A DNA stretch of 64,000 nt from Eulemur rufifrons (taxonomy: Eukaryota; Chordata; Mammalia; Primates; Lemuridae): assembly GCF_041146395.1 (NCBI RefSeq), contig NC_091002.1, positions 4,458,501-4,522,500 on the forward strand, given 5' to 3'. This document shows positions 13,258 to 24,570 of this stretch, piece after piece. Position 1 is the stretch's first letter. The number at the start of each line of letters is the position of its first letter. The position numbers and the translations under genes were made by a program. The notes under the pieces are model-generated. The model was not told the DNA's origin, did not search any database, and saw nothing but the letters and a program-made list of their open reading frames with translations.

Positions 13258-14735
13258 CTGTCAAGAATGACAACAACAAAAAAGCATGTTTTAATTGTAG
13301 ATGTTAACTGAAAAAAAAAAATGAAAATAAAGCATAAGTCACAACCCATTTCTTCTTTCCCTTAACTTCTACCTACTGAGTAGCTTAAGCACCTGCCAGT
13401 GTGGGCTGTCGGCCCAGACACTGGGGGTCCCTGCGGAGAACAGGGCTGCTCCCAGGAAGCTGACGTTCTAGAGTGGGCCGAGAACACACACCCCGGCACG
13501 CACCTGCGCTCATACGAAGTACGTCCAACGGTGCAAGGACCACACGGAGATCCAGACCAGGGTGATATGGGAGAGCGGCTGGCAGGTCAGAGAAAGCCCG
13601 CCCGGGGCTGCCGCTAAGCTGACAGCTAAATTAACAAGGAACTGGCCGTGCACCTCTGAGGGGGAAGAAGTGTTCAGGCAAGAAGAACATCAGCTGACAC
13701 AAAAGCTGTCATGCTGGAAAAAGCCCAAAGTGTCCGAGGAACAGAAAGAAGCCAGTGCAGCTACAGCCTGGCTGGCAACAAGAGGGTCCCAGGGAGGGGA
13801 GGGGAGAAGGGGGAACTGGGTCTCCCTCAGGAGCCCCCTCGCCCACCTGTCAGACACTCACTCGATCCTGCCCTCCCCAGGGCTACCAGACCAGCGGCCT
13901 GCATGCCAGCCCTTTATGCTGCGTAGCCTGGACAATGCCGAATCAGGAATTAACTGTCAATATACAAAACTCATAAGCATTTTGCATAAAAATGATTCTG
14001 GCTTTCCTTGAAAAACTAGAAGATCTGGCAGCTCTGAAGTACATTTGGGAACAGCGGCAGGAGCAGAGTAGCAGTGTCTGCACAGATGGGCCACCAAGCC
14101 ACAACTCAGGCCAGCTCTGGTCACTCCCCACCGTCCCCCACCACAGAGGCCCAGGGTCCGCTGCCACGGCACCCTGCATCTGCCCACTGGTCACTGGCAC
14201 TCTCTCCCCAAGCCCACGGGCAGAATTACAGGATGCACACGTGAGCAGGCACCCAAAACTCAGTGCGCCAAGATCCCTCCGGCCAGAGAGCGACTGTCAG
14301 GACGTTCCGGGAGAAGGGGACTCGGATCCAATACGAAAACACCATCACCCGGACCCTTCCCCCTCGTCTCAACCTTCTGTCTGCAACTTTCTGGAAATCA
14401 CGAACTCTCAGAAAGTAAGGAAAGCCAAGGATTCCTTCCCTGCTCCTGCCCATGTGAACAAGTGAGCCTGCACACAACGGCCACACAGAGTAACTTCAGA
14501 GAAAGAGCATCTGGGGACACGGCATGATAAGCTACATCTTCCCTAAGCACGTACACACTCACACACACCTCCCTCATCTTCCCCTTCCTGTCTGTCTCTG
14601 TGGGGGTGGGGCAGTAGCCCTCTGCCCATCTCCACTCCGCGCCCCTGCCACGCCCAGACGGACTGTGGCGCAGACACCAACGTCCGTGTCTCCCGTCTCC
14701 TGCCTGGCCTTCCACTCCACACCCTCCCCACAGGG

Positions 14736-14980
14736 CTCCGATCCCATGGGATTAGTGCCGTTCTAAGAAGGGACTGCACATACACAACAGACAGACCAGG
14801 TGAGAAGGCAGCGGCTGCCTGCCAGCCAGGAAGAGAGCCCTCACCAGACACCACCCTGACGGCGCCTTAACCTTGGACTTCCAGGCTCCAGAACTGTGAG
14901 AAAATAAGTTTTTGTTGTTTCAGCCACCCAGCCTGCGGTATTTTGTTATGGCAGCCCGAGTTGACTAATACGACACAGTC
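14736..14980 (+). mobile_element. MaLR (MLT1-like) LTR, 3' part
   Basis: GGGATTAGTGCCGTTCTAAG, then CCAGAACTGTGAGAAAATAA and TGTTGTTTCAGCCACCCAGC, then TGGCAGCCCGAGTTGACTAA match the closing half of MLT1-family LTRs. The AATAAG near 14906 corresponds to the LTR polyadenylation signal region. The first half is not recognisable. Confidence 0.8.
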
Positions 14981-17169
14981 TCAGCATTTTTGTGTTAGTT
15001 TAAACAAATCAGATTAAGGCCTCAGGCATTAGGAGAAACAAAGGACAGAGGAAGGCCACCCTGCCCTCCTCCTTCTCCCCCCAACACGCACACACCCTCT
15101 TTTAAAACAAAGCACCAGAAACGGTTTCAATCCCTAGTCTGAAGGCAGCTCCCCAGCTACCACCAGACAGAGGGGTCTGCGGTTGGCACAGCTGTGGCAT
15201 TTTGGCTTCAGTCCAACCAAACCAAGACAGAAAGCAACAGTGGATGCCCCCCAGCGGCTTGTGAGGCCAGAGGGCGACCTCCACCCAGCCCCACGCAGCT
15301 GAGCTGTCCACAGAAGGCACCACTGGCCGGGATAGTGGGAGTGCCGGGCACCCGTGGAAGGCCTAGGGCACGAGCAGGAGGCAACCCCCGCAGACGAGAT
15401 CGCGCTGGGGTTTTGATTTACTCCCAGTTAGACTGAGACTGGCTCCTGCTGACAAAGGGCTTGCTGGACTCTGACTACAAAGAAATGAGATAATGATTAA
15501 TACCTGCAATTCCTTAAATATGCCCTGAAGAATTTTTTGCAAAAGCAGAAGTTAGGTAATCCTTGGAAGAAAAAGTGAAAGTATGTAGGAACATAAGGAA
15601 AAAAACATCAAGAACATCTTGATGCTATTTATCAAACAAAAGGCAGAAATTAGCACTTACAACAGAATTCTGAAAAGAAACAACAAACTCAGAATGCTCA
15701 ACCGCTGCAGTCAGAGCAGGAGAGCTGGTGAGCCCAGGCGGCATGTGCTGCCCGCTCGCCATGGAGATGGGCGGGTTGGGGATACAGACCACTGGAGCGC
15801 GGCCAGCACTGAGCATCCTCTAAGGCCACGACTACCACAGGCCCAGACAGTTTCCTGTCATCCTACAGAGAAGGGAATCTAGATGCTTTTGTTAGGTGGG
15901 TGGGAGGGGTGGGGATTAACATCATCAGACGGTTTACTCAGTGATTCTCCCGACGACCCATGAATAAATGATTACACCTTAAAGACATGAAACGCTGGAT
16001 ATTTGCAGTCACAGCCTCCATGTGGACTGGTACCAGGACCTCAATCCTCGTTCCTCACACCAGCTGCAGTATCACCAGGATGTCTACTATTCACCCAAAT
16101 CACACTACAGCAGCTTACTAAACACTAGGGATCCCACCTTGAAAGAAGAAATAGGATTCTGTTCCCTGTGGCTTTGACTGCATGGAGTCCGACTGTTCTA
16201 CCTTCAGCTGAGATTCTAACACTTAGAGAAAGCTGTACAAATTCAGGATTTTCTCTATGCAGCGAGCAGAGAAATTTGACTCAGTCACAACATGGCTGGG
16301 ATAAAAAGCTTAACTGAAATCTCTCAATAGCAAGAGTGAGCAGCAAGAATAAAAGCCGAGAAAGGTTAGAATGTATTTAAACCTTTAACTTCCTTTGTTA
16401 ACTATTTATCCAGTATCTACTACATGCAAAGCCCATGCCAGGCAAAAAGAAGATGTCTGAACCAAGGTCACTTTTTAATTCCAAAGTATAGAAAGCTGTT
16501 CTTGTTAAAAGGAAACAAGAGCATTTAAGCATAGACATATCCACTCACATGTACATCCAGACATCCATCTTATTCTGCAAGACCTAATTTTACACAGGTA
16601 CATTGGGAGAAGAAATAGCAAACAAGAAGACAGTTCAACCAAACCAATGTTTACCATGCCTCAACTTCTACGCAGGAACATTGAGATTGTATGTTATTTC
16701 AAGGCAAAACTTAAAGATAGCTTTCCTGGTTTTGATTACACATAATGTGTGCCTTGTGGAAGACACAGATAATACCTTCCACTGAATAACTTCCGACGGA
16801 TAGAACTAAAATTACACTCAGATAGGACTGATTTAGAAAACCACAGATGGAAAAAGCAGAGATTATGACCTTTGACAGTGAAACTTACAATGTCATAACA
16901 GTCCAGATTATTTGAGTTCCAAGATTCTTAATGGCTTAGATTGCTACTTGGTTTAAGGTGACTTCATCACAGAGATAAGAAACACTTGCTCCACTCGAGC
17001 AATAAAGGGCAGGTGGGCTCGGGTGGGCAGATTGCTCACTGGAGCAGCTGAGGTCACAGGTTCAATGAACACACAGGCAGTTTGGCTTTGCTCAGAGAAA
17101 ACTGCCTCCACTGTCCACAAATCACACCCCTCACTGCAGTCCACACGCTGTTCGGGAAATCGAAAGTCC

Positions 17170-17950
17170 AGTCACGGACTGGGAGAAGATGTGTGCAAAA
17201 CACAGCTGATAAAGGACTGGTATTCAGAATATACAAAGAGCTCTCAAAATTCAACAATAACAATCCAATAAAAATATGGGCAAAAGATCTGAACCGACAT
17301 TTCACCAAAGAAAATACACCAATGGCAAATAATCACATTAAAAATGTTCAATGCTGTCTGTCATTAGAGAAATACAAATTCAAACCACAATTATATACCA
17401 TTACACACCTATTAAAGTGGCTAAAGTAAAAAGAACAAAACAAAAATGACAATACCAAGGCTGGTGAGAATGCACATGACCAAGCAGTACCCGCCTGTCT
17501 CTGAAAGTCTAGAATAGATTTTTAAACAACTGCCCCAAAGTGGAAACAGCCCAAACGGCCTTCAATCAGCGAGCGGATAAACTCGCTGTGGCAACCTACA
17601 TTTGGGAGCACTGCCAGCAACAGAAAAGAGCAAACTACTGATACTGCCACACACGGATGAGTCGCAAACACTATGAGAAGGAAGCCAGACTTGGCGGTCT
17701 ACACACTCATGATTCCCCTCCTGTAACAGCATTCTGGTAAAGGCAGATAGCTCAGGGGCCGCCAGGGCCTGGAGAACAGGCAGAGGTGATACAAAGGGGC
17801 ACAAGGGGGCTCCTGGGTGACAGAAATATTTTGCATCTTCATCATGGTGACGGTTGCATGACTGCGTTTGTCAAAACTCACAGAACTGCATGCCGAAAGG
17901 GTGAATCTTACTGCATGTAATTTGCCCCTCTATAAAGCTGAGTTTAAACA
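17170..17950 (+). mobile_element. Old L1M fragment, ORF2 end plus 3' untranslated region
   Basis: It begins in degenerate ORF2 (GACTGGGAGAAGATGTGTGC, then CCGACATTTCACCAAAGAAA) and runs to a 3' end resembling the L1M type (AAAGGGTGAATCTTACTGCA, CCTCTATAAAGCTGAGTTT). Several frame breaks and internal deletions are present. It has no coding capacity. Confidence 0.8.
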
Positions 17951-17954
17951 GTAG

Positions 17955-18465
17955 GAGACTTCGACATGCACACACCCATGTTCACGGCAGCACTGTGCAC
18001 ACTGGCCAAAGGGCAGAAGCAACCCAAGTATCTACTGACAGGTGCATGGACAAACAAAATGTGGTATATGCACAGAATGGAGTATTACCCAGCCTTAAAA
18101 AGGAAGGAAATTCTGACACACACTACAGCATGGATGAACCCTGAGGACATTATGCTGAGTGAAATTAGCCAGTCACAAAGGAACAAATCCTGTAGGATTG
18201 CTCCTGTGAGGTATTGAGGGTTGTCAGTGCCATAGATACAGGAAGTAGAATGTGGGTACCAGGCGCTGGGGGAGGGGATGGGGAATTAATGTCTCATGGG
18301 GACAGAGCTTCAGTGTTGCAAAATGAAAAGAGTTCTGGACACGATGGTGGTGATGACAGTATCACATTATAAATGTATTATAATAACAATACACTGAACT
18401 GGACACTTAAAATGGTTAATATGATAAATTTTATATTATGTATATTTTATCACAATTTTAAAAAA
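17955..18465 (+). mobile_element. Second old L1M 3' end, directly after the first
   Basis: A new ORF2 end (GTGGTATATGCACAGAATGG, TTATGCTGAGTGAAATTAGC) and a different 3' untranslated type, ending GGTTAATATGATAAATTTTA and TATTTTATCACAATTTT. It repeats the region already covered by the preceding L1, so this is a separate insertion in the same orientation. Confidence 0.78.
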
Positions 18466-18519
18466 TGTTAAATGTAGGCAAAATAAAGACATTTTCAGAA
18501 AATCTTAGAAAAGACTTCA

Positions 18520-18858
18520 GGCTGGGTGTGATGGCTCATGCCTGTAATCCTAGCATTTTGGGAGGCCAAGGCAGGAGGAGTGCTTGAGCTTAGGAGTTTG
18601 AGACCAGCCTGGGCAATAGCAAAACCTCATTTCTACAAAAAATAAAATAAATAAAAAAATTAGCTGGGCATGGTGGCACATGTCTGTAGTCCCAGCTACT
18701 GGGGAGGCCGAGGCATGAGGATTGCTGAAGCCCAGTAGTTTGAGGTTGTAGTGAGCTGTGATGATGCCACTGTACTCTAGCCCAGGTGACAGAGCAAGAC
18801 TCAGTCTCAAAAGAAAGAAAAAGAAAGAAAGAAAGAAGAAAGAAAGAGAGAGAGAAAA
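18520..18858 (+). mobile_element. Dimeric Alu (AluJ-like) with GAAA microsatellite tail
   Basis: Both arms are present with the older AluJ-like wording (CAGCCTGGGCAATAGCAAAA) and an A-rich linker. The tail has expanded into an irregular GAAA/GA repeat (18808-18858). Substitution at most CpG sites suggests an old insertion. Confidence 0.9.
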
Positions 18859-18892
18859 GACAAGACTTGACTTCAGAAATGTGCAAGTCTGG

Positions 18893-18995
18893 CCTCCTCA
18901 TTTTAAAGATGGGGAAACAGAGGCTCATCAAGAGGGAAAATGGAAAATTTATTCAAGTTCATGCAAAGGCAGAGTTCAAAGGGGAATGTGGGTTC
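18893..18995 (-). repeat. MIR fragment
   Basis: CTCATTTTAAAGATGGGGAA ACAGAGGCTC is the reverse complement of the MIR 3' core. Confidence 0.6.
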
Positions 18996-19350
18996 CTGTC
19001 TCATTACCCAAAGCTCTTTTCACTGGAAGTGAGGTCTCTAAGCCAGATGCCAGCTGTCAGTGATAAATCAAGTGAGGAAATTACCTGCTGTGAGTCATAC
19101 GTGTGAAATACACGCAGGGCACATATAAAGACAATAGGAAACCACCTGGGTCGAGGTTGGGCAGGATGGAAAAGGAAGATGCACAGGCTGATGTTAACCA
19201 AAGGATTTTCCTGCATTCCTATCAGCGTCATCTGCCACGATGACATCCATACAACTGGGTCACCCAGGACATTTTCACATAATGAGACTTTACAGACCTG
19301 ACTGTAATTTTTTTTTTACTTTATATATTTTTGGCACATGCAGAACTCAC

Positions 19351-19432
19351 CTTGCTCTTTTCCATTACACATAGTAATTCCATTTTCCATAACACCCTCC
19401 CCATCTGAGCTCGGTCTCTCTGAGGACAGTTT
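19351..19432 (-). CDS. AFAP1: AFAP1 coding exon, residues 275-301: serine-rich inter-PH linker
   Basis: This 82-nt exon has acceptor CTGTCCCTACAG|AA and donor CAAG|GTGAGT (phase 0 to 1). It encodes [20 protein letters not shown] followed by MCNGKEQ, plus the first base of Val302. The serines at 277, 278, 282 and 283 are in the linker between the two PH domains. Ser277 has been reported as a phosphosite tied to AFAP-110's ability to activate Src (established knowledge, recalled). Two methionines (289 and 295) replace residues I remember as Val and Thr in human; I infer tolerated linker changes. The exon is small but has a strong polypyrimidine tract. Confidence 0.94.
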
Positions 19433-20444
19433 CTGTAGGGACAGAAAGGCTTAAGTTATTCTTACAATGGCCACACTGGCCACGTGCTGTGTGAAAGTTA
19501 AAAGTTATCTCAAAGGGAAAGAAAGGGTGGACCAAATTCACAACAATCCAGTAGTCAGGGCTTACGTGTAACACAGACTAGCTGGTGAGGTTGCTACGAA
19601 AGCTTTACAAACTTCCAAAAATACAAAGAAAAAACTCACAGAGGTTATGTGATACTAACACACATACTATACCATGCCTATTTCACTCAAATCACCTTTT
19701 CTTGTAAATAAGTTTGAAAAATATTAAGATTACAAAACATATCCCCCCACCATGCATATTATCCTGCAGGAATAAAAATCCCATCATCCGTTTAATTTCT
19801 TCCTGCCATTCACCAATAATTGGGTGTCATGTATTTGCTTGTAACAGAAACACTTAGAACATACACAGAGAGACAAGGACAGTACCAAAACCCTCAAGGG
19901 GACGAGAACACTTGTCATTATTTCAGTCCCAATATCTGGGTTTAATGAGCATACTTAGGATTCCATGTTAGGATCTGAGTGAGACACAGCATTTACAGCT
20001 AGACTCCTCCCACTCCTGCCCAAGGACCTGTGGGGTCACAGTAGGGGAGCGGCCTCCATATGCCCTCCTCAGACCCTCCGATTATGCCCCAGTGCCTCAG
20101 ACACTGGCCAGCTGGACTCAGATGAAACACGTGGATGACCCCCAGGGCACAAACGAACATGCATGTTTAACTCGCAACACGAGGACCAGGCAATGTTGGC
20201 CAAGGACAGCAGGCAGGTGTCTGCAATCCTGCAAGACCTGCAGGAAAGAATTAGAGCCAGTTGGTGGGAAGCTGAGTTGCAGTGGTCTGATGACCTAGAG
20301 CCAGCACTGCCCTGGCTCACGCCAGGAATCATCCGTGGGATCCAGGGCAGCAGGCCTGGCCAGGCGCTAACAGTACCACCTCAGAAACCAAAGAGAAGCA
20401 AAGCACAATCGCCAATTCTGATGGGAGTGTGTGAAAGAGGAACT

Positions 20445-20850
20445 TGGAGGCACTGTGATGGGAAACAAAATTGGACCAACCTTTTGGGAAAGCAATTTGA
20501 TTAGCAACATGAATCAAAATCTTAAAAAAGAAAAAACTTCTTATCCTTTGGTCTAGTAATTCAGCTTCCAGGAGTCTACTCTCGGGTAACAGACACAGAA
20601 GCAGTAAAGATTTATGCAAAAGACGTCAAGTACTATTTTATTTATGTGGCCTAAAAAAGAAAAAAAAAAAAAACAGCCTAATTCAGGGGAGGGAATATTT
20701 ATATAAGTGATAGTAGAGTCATACAAATTTGATAGTAAGCTGATGAAAATGCAAAAATGCTTGTGGCTTGTTATGGGTATTTTAAAATCTAGAAAACTGC
20801 TAATAATATAAAGGTAAGTGAAAAAAGCAGTATAAGAAATTTTATGCATA
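20445..20850 (+). mobile_element. Ancient L1 3' portion
   Basis: Degenerate ORF2 end wording (CTTTTGGGAAAGCAATTTGA, CAGCTTCCAGGAGTCTACTC) followed by A-rich and 3' untranslated-like sequence. Strongly decayed; the subfamily cannot be named. Confidence 0.5.
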
Positions 20851-20971
20851 AGCTTACCCACTGTAAACTGTAGGTTTACAGTACAGAACAGTACAGTACA
20901 GAACTGTAAACACTGTTCCTTTTATCCCCCTGCCAGCGAACAGATACTTTTTTTGTCTATCCTTGCGTTGT

Positions 20972-21080
20972 GTGTGAGTGTTCTCCAGAGGAACAGAGCT
21001 GATGGGATGTGTGTATGGGATGTGTGTATGGAGAAAGAGATCTATTATAAGGATTTGGCTCACATGATTATGGAGGATAC
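20972..21080 (+). mobile_element. MLT2-like (ERVL) LTR 5' fragment
   Basis: GTTCTCCAGAGGAACAGAGC, then GAGATCTATTATAAGGATTT and GGCTCACATGATTATGGAGG, are the opening words of MLT2-type LTRs. A GTGTATGGGATG unit is repeated in tandem near 21007-21030. It breaks off after 21080. Confidence 0.65.
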
Positions 21081-21267
21081 AAGGAAAAAAGTGGTTAGAA
21101 AGTCAGACACCGTTAAAAGGAGCTGCCTCCTCTACGTGGTGGACTTATAAGTGACTTTTCTATCTATTTACGTTTCTCTGAACTTTCTGAATTTTCCACA
21201 GTGGAGCAGGTATTGGTTTTATAGTTAGGAAAGGAAGGGCGGTTCTATCACAATACCAGGATGTGGA

Positions 21268-21619
21268 TTGTGACGGTTACTTTTATGTGTTAACTAGGAG
21301 GGTGTTTCCGGATGAGATTAACATTTAAATCAGTGACCTCTGAGTTCACCGCCCTCCCTAGTGTGGGTGGGCCTCATCCAATCAGTTGAAGGCCTGAGTA
21401 GAACAAAAACACTGGCCTCCCCATACAAGGGCATGCTCCAGCAGACTGCCCAGACCTCATGTGTACCATCAGCTCCCCGGGGTCTCTGCCTGCCAGCCCA
21501 CACTGCAGATTTGGGACTTGCACCCTCCATCACTATGTGAGCCAATTCCTCATAATAGATCTCTTTCTACATAGATACATATCTCATCGACTCTTTTCCT
21601 CCGGAACCCTGACTAATAC
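21268..21619 (-). mobile_element. MLT2-like (ERVL) LTR, minus orientation
   Basis: On the plus strand it starts TGTGACGGTTACTTTTATGT and ends TTTTCCTCCGGAACCCTGAC, the reverse complement of a full MLT2-type LTR (start GTTCCGGAGG, end ACATAAAAGTAACCGTCACA). It contains GTGGGTGGGCCTCATCCAAT, a standard internal word. It lies opposite in orientation to the fragment at 20972-21080. Confidence 0.75.
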
Positions 21620-21998
21620 AAGGACAGACAAAAAACAATCTGTCTGTTCATGGGCACGGGGTAAAGGCGGACAGCTCAGAAAGCTCCTGGGACACAAGCT
21701 ACTGGCAGAAGATCTCACGGCAGGAAGCCAGGGATCTCCAAGGAAATGGCATCCGTCACATGTAGACAGATAAAGTACAATCAGAGCGGGGCGTGTGCCC
21801 AACAGTGATGGGTTCTGCACATTTCTGGCAAGGAGGGGTGTACAAATGACAGGCCACCTCCCAACCACTGTGCTCTTCCTCTGCCTTCCGATAAGCAAAA
21901 TGAGTACACTGTAGAGGGGGCAGGGGGGGTCTCCTGGTCTGTTAGGAATAAGCCCTCGGGAAGGTACATTTATGAAGCACCTGCTATACCCCAAAAAT

Positions 21999-22150
21999 AG
22001 ACAGACTTGCATTCAGATACCAACCTTGCCATTTAATAGCTATGTGACTTCGAACAAGGCCCTTCACAACTTTAATCCATTTCTTCATCCACAGCTGGAA
22101 ATAACTACGCAGTCTGTGAAACGACTTACTTAAGCTTAGTACAAACTCAG
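21999..22150 (+). repeat. MIR fragment
   Basis: CTTGCATTCAGATACCAACC, then TAATAGCTATGTGACTTCGA ACAAGGCCCTTCAC, is the MIR core. Confidence 0.65.
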
Positions 22151-22310
22151 AAGTTAAAATGGATGGGAAGCAGAATTGCATTTTTTCTTTTTTTTTTTTC
22201 TTTTCCATCTGAAAGTGCTGAAATTCTCAAAGAATGTTATTAAAACTTTGAGGAAGATCTAAATCAACTGCAAGGTTATTATTCCCAGAAAGAACAATGA
22301 ACGCCCTTAC

Positions 22311-22406
22311 CTTCTCTAGTTCTGCCTTGTGCACCGGGGAGCTTGGCGGAGGAGGGCATTCTGAATCCGCAGGCACACTGCAGCCGCTGTAGGCTTCTTT
22401 GATCAC
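22311..22406 (-). CDS. AFAP1: AFAP1 coding exon, residues 243-274: end of PH1 and proline/serine linker
   Basis: This 96-nt exon is symmetric (phase 0-0), with acceptor CTTTTCATAG|GT and donor AAG|GTAAGG. It encodes 32 residues: VIKEAYSGCSVPADSECPPP, then PSSPVHKAELEK. The first seven residues finish the PH1 C-terminal helix (PH1 ends near Ser249). The rest is a flexible linker with a four-proline run and an SSP motif at 264-266. The VPA at 253-255 differs from the human residues I remember, in the least constrained part. Reading frame and splice sites are intact. Confidence 0.95.
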
Positions 22407-22554
22407 CTATGAAAAGCACAGCCATCTTTTGTGTGAGCCCAAAGGCAAAGACACTTAAACTAGGGCTCCCACAAGGGGAACAGATGGAGGCATATGGTGT
22501 GGCAGGGAAATGCATGGGATCAAAGGCACCTGGCTTTGAGTTCCAGGGTGCCAG

Positions 22555-23540
22555 GTGTTCATTTGTTCACTTACTCATTCACCAAATATCTACCCAAGAC
22601 TGGAACCGACATAGACGAACAATGCATTTGAGGTTCCTACTCACATAGAGTTTCAATCCATGTCATTTAGGTATCACCATAAATAATAAATGTCACCAAA
22701 AACATGTAGGGAAACTAAGACAGCAGTAAGTGCTACACAGAATAAAAGATGGTGCTTTAACGAAATGGTGGGTGGCTACTTAGATCAGGAGCCCTGGGGG
22801 GCCTTACTAGAATGACATTTAAGGGTCCAGCCATGTGAAGAGCTCGTGGAAAAGGGTTCTAGGCAAGAGAACAGCTGGTGCAAAGGCCCTGTGGTAGGTG
22901 TGAGGAAACCAGAGTGCCACGTGGCAGGAGGGTTGGGGAGAAAGAGGCAGGAGATGAGGTGGTAGCAGCCGGCTGGAGGCAGATCACATAATGCCTTCAG
23001 GCCCAAGGGGGAGAGACCCCAAGAGCACTTCAAGGAGAGGGGCAGGACTCAAGAGCATGGGCACAGAGCCTCCTGCATGGGTGTAACCCTGGCTGTCACC
23101 TTGGGCAAACCAACTGCCAGTGCTTTAATTCCCCATCTGAACAGCGCAGATGCCACAGCACCTGCCTTCTGAAGAAGGCAAAATGCCTGAGAAAGAGCCT
23201 AAAACACAACAAGCACGCAATTATGGGAAGGCTGTAGAAAACAGTACTTGTGGGAAGAGTTACACTGCAGCAGATGAGAAAGCGCAGGGAAATGAGTTAG
23301 AGGCCACCGTTGCTCTAGCTGTTCAGATGCAACACAGGCTGGAGCTGCTGCAGCGAGGGCAGGCACGGGAGGGGCGTCGGGGCGCCTGGAGGGAGGAGGG
23401 CCAGCCTTGCTGAGGAACCAGACTCGGGGCTGAGGGAAAAGAGACAACTCCAAGGTCACTCTAGGATTTCTGTTCCTGGCAACTGGGCAGTGAAGTCTAT
23501 TCAGAGGAAGACAGTGGAGAAGCAGGTGGGTGGACATGTA
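22555..23540 (+). repeat. L2 fragments with a MIR inserted between them
   Basis: 22555-23050 follows L2 (AAGGGTTCTAGGCAAGAGAA CAGCTGGTGCAAAGGCCCTG). A MIR-like block, CCTGGCTGTCACCTTGGGCA at 23060-23210, interrupts. L2-like wording resumes near 23225-23540 (CTCCAAGGTCACTCTAGGAT TTCTG). The nesting suggests the MIR landed in the L2. Confidence 0.55.
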
Positions 23541-24404
23541 CGTTCAAACCACAGTCACTGCTGACACCACTATTACTGTGAGCACCTTACAGCTTACGTT
23601 AAGAGCTCAGAAAACGATTCCAGGCTAGACTTAGGGGTGCTCGTCAGCCTGGAGGTCAGGATTCTGGGCACAAGTGGCCTTCCAGGCCATCCCCTGCAGA
23701 CAGTCACCCACTCGTTTCCCCAATCATTCCAGAGTTCATATAACGTCCAGGCGTGGCTCTGGTCACCGTGCAGAGGCTGCAAATGAGACAGACAAGCGTC
23801 CAGCGCCTGTGACACATTCTTGTAACTGAAAAGTTAGCAGGCACATTTTTCAAAATGTCTTCAATTCTTTTTTGGACCTAAGCTGCAATTTGAGTTAAAC
23901 CCGAGCTCCTTCTGGGCAAAAAGGAAATGCCAAAGTCCTAGATATCTTTGTAGTAATTTTGCAATTTGACCTCAACAGACATATCCAAATTCACTCGGCT
24001 TGCACTGGCGTTGGGATTAGAGCCAATGACTGACAAAAGACCAGGATTGTGTTTCCAGCCATTTTACTGCTGAGCTGATGTCCACTAAATAAGAAAAAAA
24101 ACGGAAATGAAAGAAGAAAGCCAGAGAGCTTGGGGCGATGTTTTCTCCTTGCTAATTCCGAGGTGCGGAAGCAGGACCACAGGCGACGCTCAGCCCAGTG
24201 ACCTGTGCCTTCCAACCATGTCAGGTCTCTCTCCACGCCCGTCACCTTTGTGCCAACCTCACCACTGCGTTTTTGTCTTTATTCCCTCACCTGCCCCAAT
24301 GTGATTATTAAGTCTTCTGTTGACACAGCAATTTTTTACTTGATTTGAGGACAAGACTTTGTCTTTTCTCTAGGGAAAGAGTGTTAATAAATGGAAAACT
24401 CCTG

Positions 24405-24570
24405 AGCTTTTGTGGCAAACAGACCTGGGCTTAAACCCCAGTTCTACCACTTGCTCCATATGGGCAGCTGAGCAGTTTCGTCTCTGAGCTTCACTTTCCT
24501 CATCAATGACACGCACAAAATAACACCTAAGGGGGTCACAGTGGAAATGAAATGATAAAACAAATATTAA
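24405..24570 (+). repeat. MIR fragment
   Basis: ACAGACCTGGGCTTAAACCC CAGTTCTACCACTTGCTCCA, then TCTGAGCTTCACTTTCCTCA TC, is a fairly complete MIR. Confidence 0.7.

Larger units (their letters stand above)
13258..19350 (-). other. AFAP1 intron, 6093 bp
   Basis: It contains an MLT1-type LTR fragment (14736-14980), two tandem old L1 3' ends (17170-17950 and 17955-18465), one Alu with a GAAA tail (18520-18858), and a minus-strand MIR (18893-18995). Open frames of about 150 codons occur near 13560-14465 but match no family I know and have no splice context. Stretches 13258-14735, 14985-17165 and 19000-19350 are otherwise unremarkable. Confidence 0.8.
19433..22310 (-). other. AFAP1 intron, 2878 bp
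   Basis: It contains an ancient L1 3' portion (20445-20850), two MLT2-like LTR pieces in opposite orientation (20972-21080 and 21268-21619), a MIR (21999-22150), and a T-rich run at 22181-22205. From 19433 to 20440 I see no recognisable element. Confidence 0.8.

Noticed and set aside
13562..14465. Overlapping plus-strand frames of about 150 codons
   Set aside because: No recognisable family, composition follows local GC, and no polyadenylation or splice context.
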